The notes under the pieces: model-generated
Told to the model about the DNA's origin: nothing
The model's database searches: none
What the model saw: the letters and a program-made list of their open reading frames with translations, nothing else
DNA from: CAYXAA01 sp964462985
GTDB lineage: Bacteria; Pseudomonadota; Alphaproteobacteria; Rhizobiales; Stappiaceae
Assembly: GCA_964462985.1 (NCBI GenBank)
Contig: CAYXAA010000078.1
Span: 1 to 6,836, forward strand
Direction of reading: 5' to 3'
DNA: 6,836 nucleotides
Translations under genes and position numbers: made by a program
Shown: piece by piece, positions 1-5,880 of the stretch
Layout: every line of letters starts with the position of its first letter
How positions within the stretch are numbered: position 1 is the stretch's first letter

Positions 1-27
1 GAGTTCAATCCTCTCTCGCAGCACCAT
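1..27 (-). CDS. Possible 5' end of a leftward gene, cut by the window edge
   Basis: Reading leftward, an ATG at 27-25 opens a frame that stays open to the window edge, nine codons reading MVLRERIEL. A purine-rich AGGAAGA (34-28) lies directly before it; a second start, GTG, is the next codon and would have better Shine-Dalgarno spacing. The LexA operator at 87-101 lies about 60 bases upstream of this start, a normal distance for an operator over a promoter, so this gene may be the SOS-controlled member of the pair. Nine residues are too few to name a product. Confidence rests only on the start, the ribosome-binding site and the operator position. Confidence 0.35.
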
Positions 28-86
28 TCTTCCTGTGCTTCCTCACTCGGATCGTCGTCGCCTCTTCCACTCTCTGTGAGCAGATT

Positions 87-101
87 GAACAAAAAGGGAA
101 C
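87..101. promoter_or_regulatory. LexA (SOS) operator, GAAC-N7-GAAC
   Basis: GAAC (87-90) and GAAC (98-101) are separated by exactly seven bases, AAAAAGG. Read on the other strand this is GTTC-N7-GTTC, the direct-repeat LexA box known for Alphaproteobacteria, and an A/T-rich spacer is common in real sites. It lies in the only apparent divergent intergenic region of the window, between the possible leftward start at 27 and the rightward ATG at 104. It is two bases from the rightward ATG and contains that gene's AGGG Shine-Dalgarno element (95-98). LexA bound here would therefore cover a leader or start region on the right and a promoter on the left. No convincing -35/-10 pair could be picked for either direction. 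Confidence 0.72.
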
Positions 102-103
102 AA

Positions 104-472
104 ATGCGGTGGGCCTGCGTTGACCGGCGCAGGCCCTTGCTCCTATCTGGCGCCATGCCGGAGAGCACAGGACGACGCAGACGGGGCCCCGCCTGGAGGC
201 TCAGCAATGCCCACGCGGTGGGGCAGCTTGCCCGGATTCGCTGCGGTCATTGCCGGATCAGCCGCTACTACGAGCCGGCCGACCTTCAGCAGCTGTTCGG
301 CGACGTCGAGATCGATCAGGTGGTCCGCCGCATGCGCTGCGAACGGTGCGGATTGCAGGACTATTTGAACGCCACCCTGGAGATGCCGACCGCGCTGGAA
401 CGCACCAGCATCCGCATAAGACGGCTTGCGGGCGTGCGGATGGTTCGAAAGGTGGTGTGGCGGGATGAGTAG
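104..472 (+). CDS. Uncharacterised small basic protein with two CxxC knuckles
   Basis: The 122-residue product has an Arg-rich N-terminus (residues 8-32) followed by a more ordered core. Cys47-x2-Cys50 and Cys79-x2-Cys82 flank a 28-residue segment containing YYEPADLQQLFGDVEID; this is the layout of a zinc ribbon or treble-clef-like fold. The C-terminus (about 100-122) is again basic, so nucleic-acid binding is plausible but inferred. The motif resembles short unnamed rhizobial proteins as I recall them; I cannot give a family name. The ATG at 104 is preceded by AAAAAGGG with 5-base spacing, which favours it; an in-frame ATG at 155 (residue 18) lacks a ribosome-binding site but would remove a low-complexity start. 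The LexA box overlaps the leader, so SOS regulation is possible. It is separated from murA by over 700 bases and is probably an independent unit. Confidence 0.7.
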   Translation: MRWACVDRRRPLLLSGAMPESTGRRRRGPAWRLSNAHAVGQLARIRCGHCRISRYYEPADLQQLFGDVEIDQVVRRMRCERCGLQDYLNATLEMPTALERTSIRIRRLAGVRMVRKVVWRDE

Positions 473-833
473 CGTGTACTGGGTCGCAGCCTTTTGGCGG
501 TCAATGTCACTTTGTTGCGAGCCGCCATGACGTCGCGGGCACCGCAGTTAAGGCCTGGCGATCGCCTCGGCCGCTAGAGAGCGCGCCTGGGTTTTTCCGT
601 GCGGGTCCAAAACGGCGCCGCCCCTCCGTCCAGCCTGCCCGTCCAGGGGCCGGATCGGGCGGCGGCCGCACCCTTTGCCGCAGGGCGGGTCGATGCGTTG
701 CCCCCACGCTTGTGCTTCCGCCTGCGCCGTGGCACCACATCGTTGGGTCCAGGGGACGCGCAGCCGCGGTCCGAGCGGGCGCATTGGCATGGGCAAGGTG
801 GCGGGAGCACGGCGGCAAGGAGCGCGACGGGCG
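473..833. other. Gene-poor intergenic stretch
   Basis: These 361 bases contain only Arg/Pro/Ala-rich overlapping reading frames in several phases, the usual by-product of high GC, and none resembles a known protein. Visible structure is limited to a perfect palindrome GGCGATCGCC near 557-566 and a loose TGGCGG/CCGCCA inverted repeat around 494-526 with a roughly 20-base loop. A TTTTT run (about 593-597) follows GC-rich sequence, but I could not build a good stem immediately before it. No tRNA-like TPsiC arm or other RNA gene was recognised. It presumably holds the end of the preceding transcript and the promoter of the small gene at 834. Confidence 0.5.
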
Positions 834-1013
834 ATGGTCGGCGACGGGCAGGACGACAAGGGCAGGCAGCGCGATGCGGCCAGGGCCGAGCGCGAGCGGC
901 GGCTGGCCGAGGCGCTGCGCAGCAACCTGCGCCGGCGCAAGGCGGCGGCAAGGCCGAAGCAGGATCCGGCGCCGCCGCCGTCGCCGGATGCCGGCCGTCC
1001 AGAGCGGAACTGA
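834..1013 (+). CDS. Probable small Arg/Ala-rich protein upstream of murA
   Basis: The predicted 59-residue product begins MVGDGQDDKGRQRD, has a basic helical centre reading RAERERRLAEALRSNLRRRK (residues 18-36 are the core) and ends in a Pro-rich tail (about 42-59). The central motif, Arg-Leu-x-x-Ala-Leu-x-x-Asn-Leu-x-Arg-Arg-Lys, matches my memory of short unnamed alphaproteobacterial proteins that often lie just before murA; this was not searched. Start choice: ATG 834 is preceded by AAGGAG (817-822) with an 11-base spacer. An ATG at 789 in the same frame would add 15 residues but lacks a clear ribosome-binding site. The stop is 194 bases before murA. The charged heptad-like centre suggests a single amphipathic helix, with no membrane segment or Cys motif. 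High GC makes spurious frames common here, so confidence is moderate. Confidence 0.5.
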   Translation: MVGDGQDDKGRQRDAARAERERRLAEALRSNLRRRKAAARPKQDPAPPPSPDAGRPERN

Positions 1014-1030
1014 CGGAAACGGCGGTCCGG

Positions 1031-1073
1031 GGCCGGGCATTGGATCCCGGCCGGGCGCCCCACATCGGGGTGC
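1031..1073 (+). other. Tandem GC-rich hairpins between the small gene and murA
   Basis: Two adjacent inverted repeats are visible. The first pairs GGCCGGG (1031-1037) with CCCGGCC (1046-1052) around an 8-base loop. The second pairs GCGCCCC (1055-1061) with GGGGTGC (1067-1073), including one G-T pair, around the 5-base loop ACATC. No T-run follows either stem, so they do not form a standard intrinsic terminator. They could stabilise the 3' end of the small gene's transcript, attenuate read-through to murA, or be chance products of high GC. Confidence 0.3.
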
Positions 1074-1207
1074 GGCGGCCGCCGGGCGCCGTGCTTTCGG
1101 CTACGCCCGGGCATTGCCTTACCTTGCCTTGGCCGGCTGCTTGATGGTAGACGGGTCAACCGCCAGGCGGCGGCATCCCAGGCTTCTCCAGTCGGACGCG
1201 CTACTTC

Positions 1208-2500
1208 ATGGACAGGATCAGAATCGTCGGCGGCAACCGCCTCGAAGGCACCCTGCCGATCTCCGGCGCCAAGAACGCCGCCCTGCCGCTGATGATCGCC
1301 GCCCTGCTCACCGACGAGACGCTGACGCTCGAGAACGTGCCGCGGCTGCGCGACGTCGCCCAGCTCACCCATATCCTGTCGAACCACGGCGTCGACTATT
1401 CGCTCGACGGCAAGCGCGCCGGCCAGGACGCCATGACCGGCCAGACCGTGCATCTGCGCGCCGCCGAGATCGTCGACACCACCGCGCCCTACGACCTCGT
1501 CTCCAAGATGCGGGCGAGCTTCTGGGTGATCGGGCCGCTGCTGGCCCGCATGGGCGAGGCGCGGGTGTCGCTGCCGGGCGGTTGCGCCATCGGCACCCGG
1601 CCGGTCGACCTCTTCATTTTCGGCCTGGAGCAGCTCGGCGCCGAGATCGAGATCGAGCAGGGCTATGTCGTCGCCAGAGCGCCGTCCGGCGGCCTGCGCG
1701 GCGGCCGGATCGCCTTCCCCAAGGTCTCCGTCGGCGCCACCCACACGCTGATGATGGCCGCAAGCCTCGCCCGCGGCGAGACGGTGATCGAGAACGCCGC
1801 GCGCGAGCCCGAGATCGTCGACCTCGCTGCCTGCCTCACCGGCATGGGCGCAAGAATCGAGGGGGCCGGCACGGCGACGATCCGGATCGAAGGCGTCGAT
1901 CGGCTCGGCGGCCATCGCCACGCCGTCATCCCGGACCGGATCGAGACCGGCACCTATGCCATGGCCGTCGCCATGACCGGCGGCGACGTCGTGCTGGCGG
2001 GCGCGCGTGCCGATCTGCTCGATACCGCGCTCGACGTGCTGCGCGAGAGCGGCACTGACGTGACTGCGACCGACGAGGGCCTGCGCATCTACCGCAACGG
2101 CAACGGCATCGTGCCGGTCGACGTCGTCACCGAGCCGTATCCCGGATTCCCGACCGACCTGCAGGCGCAGTTCATGGCGCTCATGACCCGGGCCGGCGGC
2201 ACCAGCCGGATCACGGAGACGATCTTCGAGAACCGCTTCATGCACGTGCAGGAGCTCGCCCGCTTCGGTGCCCGCATTCGCGTCGACGGCCGCTCGGCCG
2301 TGATCGACGGCGTCGACACCCTGCGCGGCGCGCCGGTGATGGCGACCGACCTGCGCGCCTCGGTCTCGCTGGTGATCGCCGGCCTTGCCGCCGAGGGCGA
2401 GACGATGGTCAACCGCGTCTACCATCTCGACCGCGGCTTCGAGCGGCTGGAGGACAAGCTGTCGCGCTGCGGCGCCGTTATCGAGCGCATCTCGGCCTGA
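1208..2500 (+). CDS. murA: UDP-N-acetylglucosamine 1-carboxyvinyltransferase MurA
   Basis: MurA transfers enolpyruvate from phosphoenolpyruvate to UDP-GlcNAc, the first committed cytosolic step of peptidoglycan synthesis, and is the target of fosfomycin. The 430-residue length is normal for the family. The EPSP-synthase-like fold signature starts with Lys22-Asn23 in SGAKNAALPL. Arg102 lies in KMRAS, the catalytic loop PGGCAIGTRP carries Cys126 and Arg131, Asp317 sits in GFPTDLQAQF, and Arg383 lies in ATDLRAS. These match the Escherichia coli residues Lys22/Asn23, Arg91, Cys115, Arg120, Asp305 and Arg397. Because the loop residue is Cys and not Asp, the enzyme should be fosfomycin-sensitive (inference). 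The ATG at 1208 gives a family-typical N-terminus (MDRIRIVGGNRLEG) although its Shine-Dalgarno is weak. The next gene is 156 bases away and may have its own promoter. Confidence 0.98.
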   Translation: MDRIRIVGGNRLEGTLPISGAKNAALPLMIAALLTDETLTLENVPRLRDVAQLTHILSNHGVDYSLDGKRAGQDAMTGQTVHLRAAEIVDTTAPYDLVSKMRASFWVIGPLLARMGEARVSLPGGCAIGTRPVDLFIFGLEQLGAEIEIEQGYVVARAPSGGLRGGRIAFPKVSVGATHTLMMAASLARGETVIENAAREPEIVDLAACLTGMGARIEGAGTATIRIEGVDRLGGHRHAVIPDRIETGTYAMAVAMTGGDVVLAGARADLLDTALDVLRESGTDVTATDEGLRIYRNGNGIVPVDVVTEPYPGFPTDLQAQFMALMTRAGGTSRITETIFENRFMHVQELARFGARIRVDGRSAVIDGVDTLRGAPVMATDLRASVSLVIAGLAAEGETMVNRVYHLDRGFERLEDKLSRCGAVIERISA

Positions 2501-2549
2501 GCCGCCGATCCTTCCCCGAAGGCGGGCGCGCGGTTGCAGGGGGGGCAAA

Positions 2550-2568
2550 GCCGGCCTCGGCGGCCGGC
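2550..2568 (+). terminator. Weak candidate terminator hairpin after murA
   Basis: GCCGGCC (2550-2556) pairs perfectly with GGCCGGC (2562-2568) around the loop TCGGC, fifty bases past the murA stop. What follows is GAACTTTCTC, a broken T-run, so termination would be inefficient if intrinsic. A smaller inverted repeat, CCTTC/GAAGG (2510-2522), lies just before it. Either could mark the end of the murA transcript or leave partial read-through to the DUF2948 gene. Confidence 0.33.
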
Positions 2569-2656
2569 GAACTTTCTCGCGCGAAACGGTTCCTTCCGGC
2601 CTCTGCTTGATTTAAGTCTGCGGCTGGAACCCCCGAAGGAGACGGAACGGAAACGC

Positions 2657-3103
2657 ATGGATCAGCTGAAACTTGCGGCGCTCGATCAGGAAGACCTCGA
2701 CGTCGTCTCGGCGCAGGTTCAAGACGCGGTGCTGAAGGTCGCCGACATCCATTACGACTCCCGAAAGAAGCAACTCGTTCTCGCCATGAACCGCTTCGCC
2801 TGGGACAAGGCGGCGCTGGCGCGCGGCCGCCGGAGGCCGGAGCTGGAGCGGCGCCGGGCCGCACTCGTCGTCGCGCGGGCGGACCGCCCGCGAGCGACCC
2901 GGATCCGGCAGGACGCCAGGGATGCGGTGTTGTCGCTGCTCGCCATCCGCTTCGAGGAGACCGATGCTCCGGCCGGGCGGATCACGCTGCAGTTCTCCGG
3001 CGGTGCGGCGCTGACTTGCGACGTCGAATGCATCGAGGTGCAACTCACCGATCTCGGCGCTGCCTGGGCGACCGAACACCTGCCGCGCCACGACGACGAT
3101 TGA
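2657..3103 (+). CDS. DUF2948 family protein
   Basis: The 148-residue product matches the alphaproteobacterial DUF2948 family in length and motifs as I recall them. These are an N-terminal LKLAALDQEDLDVVSAQVQD (residues 4-23), the central MNRFAWDKA (about 45-53), VLSLLAIRFE (about 93-102), a GGAAL segment near 116-120 and DVECIEVQLTDLGAAW near 123-138. It has no signal peptide, membrane span or recognisable catalytic motif, so it is probably a soluble cytoplasmic protein of unknown function. The ATG at 2657 fits the family N-terminus. AAGGAG at 2636-2641 is 15 bases upstream, somewhat far, and upstream in-frame codons from 2534 read as low-quality sequence. The stop is only 20 bases before the hisD GTG, so the two are almost certainly co-transcribed. 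The conserved linkage to hisD does not by itself show a role in histidine synthesis. Confidence 0.9.
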   Translation: MDQLKLAALDQEDLDVVSAQVQDAVLKVADIHYDSRKKQLVLAMNRFAWDKAALARGRRRPELERRRAALVVARADRPRATRIRQDARDAVLSLLAIRFEETDAPAGRITLQFSGGAALTCDVECIEVQLTDLGAAWATEHLPRHDDD

Positions 3104-3123
3104 TTGGAAACGGGAGCGACGAC

Positions 3124-4419
3124 GTGGCCTTGCGGCTTTCCACCGGCGACGCCGATTTCGAGCAGCGGTTCCGCACTTTGCTCGACAGCAAGCGCGAGGT
3201 CTCGGTCGATGTCGACGAGGCGGTGCGCAACATCATCGACGACGTGCGCCGCCGCGGCGATGCCGCGTTGATCGACTACACCGCGCGCTTTGATCGCTTC
3301 ACGGCCCAAAGCCTCGCCGAACTGACGGTGAGCGAGGCCGAGATCGAGGCGGCGCTCGCTGCCGTCCCGGCCGAAACCATGGCCGCGCTGCAGCTCGCAG
3401 CCGACCGCATCGCCGCTCACCACGCCCGCCAGATGCCTGCAGACGACCGGTACACCGACCCGATCGGGGTCGAGCTCGGCTCGCGCTGGACCGCGATCGA
3501 GGCCGTCGGGCTCTACGTGCCGGGCGGAACGGCGAGCTATCCCTCATCGGTGCTGATGAACGCGGTGCCGGCAAAGGTCGCGGGCGTGGAGCGCTTGGTC
3601 ATGGTGGTGCCAAGCCCGGACGGCCGGCTCAATCCCTTGGTGCTCGCTGCCGCGCGCCTTGCCGGCGTCACCGAGATCCACCGGATCGGTGGTGCCCAGG
3701 CCGTGGCCGCGCTCGCCTATGGCACGGAGACGATCCGTCCGGTCGCCAAGATCGTCGGGCCGGGCAACGCCTATGTGGCGGCGGCCAAGCGCCGCGTGTT
3801 CGGCACCGTCGGGATCGACATGATCGCCGGCCCGTCGGAGATCCTCGTCGTCGCCGACGGCGACAACGATCCCGACTGGATCGCCGCCGATCTGCTGTCT
3901 CAGGCCGAACACGACGAGAGCGCGCAGTCGATCCTGATCACCGACGATGCGGCGTTCGCCTCTGCCGTCGAGGCGGCGGTCGAGCGCCAGCTTCAGACCC
4001 TGCCGCGTGCCGCAGTTGCCGGGGCGAGCTGGCGTGATTACGGCGCGGTGATCGTGGTCGGATCGCTCGACGAGGCGCCGGCGCTGGTCGACCGCATCGC
4101 CCCGGAGCATCTGGAACTTGCCGTTGCCGATCCCGAGCCGCTGCTGGCGAAGATCCGCAATGCCGGCGCCGTTTTCCTCGGTCGCCACACCCCCGAGGCG
4201 ATCGGTGACTATGTCGGCGGCTCCAACCACGTGCTGCCGACGGCCCGATCGGCGCGCTTTTCCTCCGGACTTTCGGTGCTAGACTTCGTCAAGCGGACGT
4301 CGGTCCTGCGCTGCGATGCCGAGACGCTGAAGGCGCTCGGGCCGGCGGCGATCGCGCTCGCGGAGGCCGAGGGACTTGCCGCGCACGGCCGCTCGGTCTC
4401 CATCCGCCTGAACCTTTGA
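3124..4419 (+). CDS. hisD: Histidinol dehydrogenase HisD (GTG start)
   Basis: HisD is a zinc-dependent cytosolic enzyme that oxidises L-histidinol to L-histidine using two NAD+, the last step of the pathway. From GTG 3124 it has 431 residues, the usual length. Zinc ligands are visible as Gln260 and His263 (SQAEHDES), Asp362 (GDYVGGSNH) and His421 (AAHGRS). The catalytic pair is Glu328-His329 (IAPEHLE). These match Escherichia coli Gln259, His262, Asp360, His419 and Glu326-His327. The family signature region (about 230-265) is intact. The GTG is chosen because GGGAG (3112-3116) sits 7 bases upstream and the resulting N-terminus, MALRLSTGDADFEQRF, is typical of rhizobial HisD. The open frame extends back to 3016, but that part overlaps the DUF2948 gene and is Arg-rich. 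No other his gene is in the window. Confidence 0.97.
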   Translation: MALRLSTGDADFEQRFRTLLDSKREVSVDVDEAVRNIIDDVRRRGDAALIDYTARFDRFTAQSLAELTVSEAEIEAALAAVPAETMAALQLAADRIAAHHARQMPADDRYTDPIGVELGSRWTAIEAVGLYVPGGTASYPSSVLMNAVPAKVAGVERLVMVVPSPDGRLNPLVLAAARLAGVTEIHRIGGAQAVAALAYGTETIRPVAKIVGPGNAYVAAAKRRVFGTVGIDMIAGPSEILVVADGDNDPDWIAADLLSQAEHDESAQSILITDDAAFASAVEAAVERQLQTLPRAAVAGASWRDYGAVIVVGSLDEAPALVDRIAPEHLELAVADPEPLLAKIRNAGAVFLGRHTPEAIGDYVGGSNHVLPTARSARFSSGLSVLDFVKRTSVLRCDAETLKALGPAAIALAEAEGLAAHGRSVSIRLNL

Positions 4420-4477
4420 GTGGCATCTTAGCGCCGGGCGCCGGTCCGGTCGGGGAACGGACACGGGACGGACGGTG

Positions 4478-4972
4478 ATGGCCGACGGGCAGCAAGGCAA
4501 GACCGCGGCGCGGCTGGTCGGCGTGGTGCTCGACGAGGCCTCGATCGCCCGCTCCACCCCCGACATCGAGCACGAGCGCGCCGTCGCGATCTACGATCTC
4601 ATCGAGGAGAACACCTTCGATCCGGTCGGCGTCGAGGAAGACGGCCCGTACCGGCTGCGGCTGGCGATCGTGGAGAACCGCCTGGTGTTCGAGGTCGCCG
4701 CGGAGGACGAGCGGGTGTTGACGACCTACCTGTTGTCGCTCAACCCGCTGCGCAAGGTGGTCAAGGACTACTTCCTGATCTGCGAGAGCTACTTCGAGGC
4801 AATCCGCCGCGCGACGCCGAGCCAGATCGAGGCGATCGACATGGGGCGGCGCGGCGTCCACAACGAGGGCTCCCGGATCCTGATCGAGCGGCTCGACGGC
4901 AAGATCAGGATCGACATGCAGACGGCGCGGCGGCTGTTCACGCTGGTCTGCGCCTTGCACTGGAAAGGCTGA
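4478..4972 (+). CDS. UPF0262 family protein
   Basis: The 164-residue product matches the alphaproteobacterial UPF0262 family in size and in the segments RLVGVVLDE (about 12-20), EHERAVAIYDLIEENTF (31-47), LSLNPLRKVVKDYFLICESY (86-105) and GVHNEGSRILIERLDGKI (126-143). It is acidic, with no signal peptide, membrane segment or metal motif, and its biochemical role is unknown. Two adjacent starts are possible: GTG 4475 and ATG 4478. ATG is preferred, the difference being one residue, and the upstream GGGACGGACGG is only a loose ribosome-binding site. It begins 58 bases after hisD and ends 3 bases before the phosphatase-like gene, so tight co-expression with the latter is likely. In this conserved block the pair usually appear side by side, which hints at a shared role, but nothing here tests that. 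Confidence 0.92.
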   Translation: MADGQQGKTAARLVGVVLDEASIARSTPDIEHERAVAIYDLIEENTFDPVGVEEDGPYRLRLAIVENRLVFEVAAEDERVLTTYLLSLNPLRKVVKDYFLICESYFEAIRRATPSQIEAIDMGRRGVHNEGSRILIERLDGKIRIDMQTARRLFTLVCALHWKG

Positions 4973-4975
4973 CTC

Positions 4976-5428
4976 ATGGCGATGGCGGCCGGGCGCCCGG
5001 GGGCCGTCCTGTTTGCCTGCGGCATGAATTCCGTACGCTCGCCGATGGCCGAAGCGATCGTGCGCACGCTGTTTCCGAACCAGATCTACGTCCGCTCCTG
5101 CGGCGTGCGCAGCGGCGAACGCGACCCCTTCGTCGACGAAGTGATGCGCGAGATCGGCATCGACATGAGCGCCCACCGCTCCAAGACGTTCGAGGAACTC
5201 GACGAGTCGGGCTTCGATCTGGTCGTAACACTGGCGCCGGAAGCCCACCACAAGGCGCTCGAGATGACGCGGACCGAGGCGGTCGATGTCGAGTACTGGC
5301 CAACGCCCGACCCGACGCTCGCCACCGGCTCGCGTCAGCAGATCCTCGACGAATACCGTGCCGTGCGCGATCTCCTGATGACGCGGATTAAGAAGCGCTT
5401 CGGCTGGACGGCGGCACCGAGCGGCTGA
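4976..5428 (+). CDS. Low-molecular-weight protein-tyrosine-phosphatase-like protein
   Basis: The 150-residue product has the fold signature of the LMW-PTP/arsenate reductase superfamily. It has a P-loop FACGMNSVRSPMAEA with Cys15-x5-Arg21-Ser22 after a hydrophobic strand, and a distal general-acid candidate Asp112 in WPTPDPT. Length is normal. If active it would hydrolyse a phosphomonoester through a cysteinyl-phosphate intermediate; the substrate is unknown. The loop is atypical: canonical enzymes read CxGNxCRS, whereas here a Met occupies the Gly position and Val20 replaces the second, redox-protective Cys. The DP motif is followed by Thr, not Tyr. I therefore avoid a wzb- or arsC-type name. 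ATG 4976 starts three bases after the UPF0262 stop; a second in-frame ATG at 4982 is also possible. It probably ends the operon, since a long gap follows. Confidence 0.9.
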   Translation: MAMAAGRPGAVLFACGMNSVRSPMAEAIVRTLFPNQIYVRSCGVRSGERDPFVDEVMREIGIDMSAHRSKTFEELDESGFDLVVTLAPEAHHKALEMTRTEAVDVEYWPTPDPTLATGSRQQILDEYRAVRDLLMTRIKKRFGWTAAPSG

Positions 5429-5880
5429 CGCCGAAGCCGGGTGCGGGCTCGCTTGCTTGAAAGCGCAAAAAGCGCATGACTTCCGTTACCCGCGCCCTGC
5501 GCCTGTCTGCCTTCATTGCCGGCATGGCTGGAAAGCCATTTCCCGAATGCGGCCAACAAACTATGGGCTCACCGGGGGAGCCGGCCCGGCCGATGGAACC
5601 CAGGACGGACCCGGCATGGCACGAAATTCCGATTCATTGACCGGACGATCCCATGCGGTCCCCTTCCTGGCGCGGGAAAATTGCGCCGTATTGCGGCCTT
5701 CCGACTGTTCCCTTTCTCCTTCCGATCCGCTAGTTTCCCCGCCACGCCAGCGCTTTCCGCACAAGCGGCGCTGCCTTGCGCCGGAAACGCCAGACATTCA
5801 ACAGCTTTACGCGTGTTCGGCGGCGACGTTTCGAGGATGTGCCGAAACACGCCGGGACATTGCAGGATCAGGACCTCTGT
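5429..5880. other. Long intergenic region before infA
   Basis: These 452 bases hold no frame that resembles a protein, and base composition is visibly less GC-rich than the flanking genes. Visible elements are a GCGC-AAAAA-GCGC repeat near 5463-5475, the hairpin at 5524-5539, a GGCTC/GAGCC inverted repeat near 5566-5583 and a TTGACC hexamer at 5637-5642 that resembles a -35 box but lacks a good -10 at the right distance. CTAGTT near 5730-5735 could be part of a -10 element without a clear -35. The infA promoter and leader should lie here. No tRNA or known riboswitch was recognised. Confidence 0.55.
5524..5539 (+). terminator. Short GGAA-loop hairpin, weak terminator candidate
   Basis: ATGGCT (5524-5529) pairs perfectly with AGCCAT (5534-5539) around a GGAA tetraloop, one of the stable GNRA class, and TTTCCC follows (only two further T after the stem). 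It sits about 95 bases after the phosphatase stop. The six-pair stem and short T-run make it a weak intrinsic terminator at best; a structural role in an untranslated RNA or chance are alternatives. Confidence 0.25.

Noticed and set aside
593..597. TTTTT run as an intrinsic terminator for the CxxC gene
   Set aside because: No stable stem sits immediately upstream, and it is about 120 bases past the stop.
712..2058. Long plus-strand frame (448 codons) overlapping murA
   Set aside because: The translation is extremely Arg-rich and out of phase with murA, as expected of a frame-shifted reading of GC-rich codons.
548..2548. Very long leftward open frame (666 codons) opposite the small gene and murA
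   Set aside because: It lies antisense to an unmistakable murA; its Asp/Ala/Gly/Arg/His-rich translation has no family motif and is typical of the shadow frame of a GC-rich gene.
3016..3123. Upstream ATG extension of hisD
   Set aside because: It would overlap the DUF2948 gene by nearly 90 bases and add an Arg-rich segment absent from the family; GTG 3124 has a well-spaced ribosome-binding site.
4289..5251. Leftward open frame of 320 codons opposite UPF0262 and the phosphatase gene
   Set aside because: Antisense to two recognised genes, with low-complexity Asp/His/Arg/Val-rich sequence and no motif.
5637..5665. TTGACC hexamer as a sigma-70 promoter for infA
   Set aside because: No acceptable -10 element occurs 16-18 bases downstream, so it is mentioned only as a possible partial signal.
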